This document shows positions 62,863 through 64,000 of a DNA stretch of 64,000 nt, one piece after another (the first letter of the stretch is position 1; each line of letters starts with the position of its first letter). This stretch comes from Caulobacter segnis ATCC 21756 (GTDB lineage Bacteria; Pseudomonadota; Alphaproteobacteria; Caulobacterales; Caulobacteraceae): positions 4,526,001 to 4,590,000 of the forward strand of contig NC_014100.1 in assembly GCF_000092285.1 (NCBI RefSeq), given 5' to 3'. A program made the translations under genes and the position numbers. Under the pieces are notes generated by a model that was not told the origin of the DNA, did no database searches, and worked only from the letters and a program-made list of their open reading frames with translations.

Positions 62863-63441
62863 TCAGATCGACTCGATGGCGGCGGCCGCGTCGTCCAGCG
62901 CCTTGGCCACGGCGGTGATCTGCTCGGCCGAGAGCTGGCCGCCGTGCAGCTTGAGCCGCAGGGCCGTCTTCAGGTTCTCGCGGGCCCGCAGGATCTGCGG
63001 CGAGAAGGCCGCGCTGGCCGAGGCGGCTTCGGCCATGCGCTCGAACAGCGAGCGGACCGGCGCGTCGTTGCTGGCCAGGAAGGCCTCGCCCTCGGGCGTG
63101 ATCGTGTACAGCTTCTTGCCGCCGCCGGCGTCGCTGGCGGTGACGTAGCCCATCTCCTCGAGCAGGGTCAGGGTCGGATAGACCACGCCCGGGCTGGGGC
63201 TGTAGGCGCCGCCCGCCGCCGTCTCGATGGCCTTGATCAGCTCGTAGCCGTGGCTGGGCTTCTCGGCGATCAGCTTCAGGACCACGAAGCGCAGGTCGCC
63301 GTGATCGAAGAACCGGCCCATGCGGCCGCCGCGGCCGCGACCCGGATGGCCGCCGTGGAAACCGAACGGGTGACGGCCGTGATGCTCGTCGCCTCGGCCC
63401 TCCCAGCGGCCGCGATGGTGGTGATGATGTCTTCCAAACAT
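62863..63441 (-). CDS. PadR-family regulator, YqjI-like, His-rich N-terminus
   Basis: A 192-aa PadR regulator. Residues 1-40 are His/Gly/Arg-rich (MFGRHHHHHRGRWEGRGDEH, HGRHPFGFHGGHPGRG) and the winged helix follows: FFDHGDLRFVVLKLIAEKPS, HGYELIKAIETAAGGAYSPS, PGVVYPTLTLLEEMGY, then a long C-terminal dimer helix. This layout equals E. coli YqjI, whose His-rich start binds nickel and which represses a ferric reductase gene. It heads an operon with DUF2218. An inverted repeat at 63476-63524 upstream is the likely operator. The metal is inferred from YqjI. Confidence 0.9.
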   Translation of the reverse strand: MFGRHHHHHRGRWEGRGDEHHGRHPFGFHGGHPGRGRGGRMGRFFDHGDLRFVVLKLIAEKPSHGYELIKAIETAAGGAYSPSPGVVYPTLTLLEEMGYVTASDAGGGKKLYTITPEGEAFLASNDAPVRSLFERMAEAASASAAFSPQILRARENLKTALRLKLHGGQLSAEQITAVAKALDDAAAAIESI

Positions 63442-63475
63442 GTCTTTTCGACTCCGTTTCGTTATATCGGAATTA

Positions 63476-63524
63476 CAGATATATCGGAATCGGATCGCGT
63501 CAAGAGCTATTTTCGATATATCTG
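63476..63524. promoter_or_regulatory. Inverted-repeat operator of the PadR gene
   Basis: CAGATATATCG (63476-63486) and CGATATATCTG (63514-63524) are perfect 11-bp inverted repeats, 27 bp apart, each containing GATATATC. A third partial element, TTATATCGG (63462-63470), lies nearer the gene. The AT-rich block is unlike its surroundings and lies 35-83 bp upstream of the ATG at 63441, the right place for autorepression. Confidence 0.75.
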
Positions 63525-63730
63525 ATTGTGCCGAGAATCGGTTGCACGCCGGAAAGGGCGGCGGCGCGGACCGCTCAACCTTGGGAAAGTATCCCCCGAC
63601 TGCGACCTCTCCGCCTCAGTCCCACCGCAATCGGCGCAAAAGAAGACCAGAGTGTACGGAAATGATCGCTTCAATCTTGATACGGAGCAGAGCGTCAATA
63701 CATGGGGGCTTCAGAAGCAGGAGCACTCGC

Positions 63731-64000
63731 GTGAGCGACCAGGATCAGAGCGCGCGCCGCAAGGCGGCAGGTCGGCGTTTCTTCGCCGCCGGACTCGCCG
63801 CGGCCTCGGGCCTGCTGGCGTTCGCGCCCATCGCCCACGCTGAGGAAAAGGTCGCCGGCTCCGTCGAGGCGAACGATCCGCTCGAAGGCTTCAACCGTGG
63901 GGCCTTCAAGCTCGGCATGGGCCTGGACAAGGTGCTGCTGGCGCCGATCGCCCACGGCTACATGGCGGTGACGCCCAAGCCGGTCCGCGAGCGGGTCAGT
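63731..64000 (+). CDS. MlaA/VacJ-family outer-membrane lipid transport protein, partial
   Basis: The first 90 residues of a protein from GTG 63731, running off the window. The start DQSARRKAAGRRFFAAGLAA has a twin-arginine-like RRFFAAG followed by a hydrophobic stretch and an AHA cleavage site. The mature part, NDPLEGFNRGAFKLGMGLDK, is the hallmark beginning of MlaA (retrograde phospholipid trafficking), where the family consensus is DPLExxNR. No lipobox Cys is seen, so it may be a soluble rather than a lipid-anchored form. The family is clear; the transport route is inferred. Confidence 0.85.
   Translation, partial: MSDQDQSARRKAAGRRFFAAGLAAASGLLAFAPIAHAEEKVAGSVEANDPLEGFNRGAFKLGMGLDKVLLAPIAHGYMAVTPKPVRERVS

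Overview
The window is high-GC chromosomal DNA from an alphaproteobacterium, most likely Caulobacter or a close relative in the Caulobacteraceae. The case rests on gene content and order: fabA-fabB-fabI; mutM facing ubiE-ubiB, then coaBC and dut; dapF-mtaB upstream of ftsY-yciB; ffh-rpsP-rimM with a long Ala/Glu tail on S16; and several small alphaproteobacterial DUF families. Nearly all of it is core genome. No insertion sequence, prophage, CRISPR array or rRNA was found.

Layout. 1-9.2 kb: cation-efflux transporter (partial), two citrate-synthase paralogues facing away from each other (one with an N-terminal DNA-binding domain), a ligase-associated exonuclease, two coupled thioesterases plus a DUF2256 mini-gene, a histone-deacetylase-family enzyme, TesB, an S41 peptidase and a NUDIX hydrolase. 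9.2-18.4 kb: the ffh-rpsP-rimM translation/SRP cluster, a CBS protein, malate dehydrogenase, and a mesaconyl-CoA hydratase-like protein near a malyl-CoA lyase-like protein, which suggests C4/C5 acyl-CoA assimilation feeding malate. 18.4-19.3 kb: about 940 bp without a recognisable gene, dense in hairpins and inverted repeats. 19.3-27.2 kb: DNA repair (mutM), ubiquinone (ubiE, ubiB), CoA (coaBC) and dUTP (dut) genes with two regulators or unknowns between them. 27.5-32.8 kb: chemoreceptor and an EmrAB-type efflux operon with its TetR regulator. 32.8-37.1 kb: fabA-fabB-fabI and a hydroxyacid dehydrogenase. 37.3-45 kb: thpR, aldo/keto reductase, BI-1 protein, a frameshifted secreted protein, two tandem paralogous small-RNA genes, DUF1223 and acnA (frameshifted). 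45-49.6 kb: cytochrome c maturation genes ccmAB and ccmCDG, split by an EamA transporter and a CpxP-like protein. 49.6-50.7 kb: a lower-GC patch with a serine-type tRNA whose anticodon is UUA and a ribbon-helix-helix protein. 50.7-57.3 kb: MarR regulator, yciB, ftsY, TRIC channel, GFA protein, secreted phosphatase/nuclease, mtaB (frameshifted), dapF. 57.4-64 kb: K+ channel, two tandem prolyl oligopeptidases, a YqjI-like PadR regulator with DUF2218 and a clear operator, and the start of mlaA.

The most striking items are the UUA-anticodon tRNA-Ser-like gene (a candidate ochre suppressor), the tandem C-rich-loop small RNAs with matching promoters and terminators, an intergenic repeat family with compensatory stem changes, a lipoprotein carrying a BECR/CdiA-type nuclease-like domain, and the PadR operator. 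Three otherwise healthy genes (the small secreted gene at 39968, acnA, mtaB) carry indels in short repeats. Two of them are core genes, so sequence error is at least as likely as real lesions.
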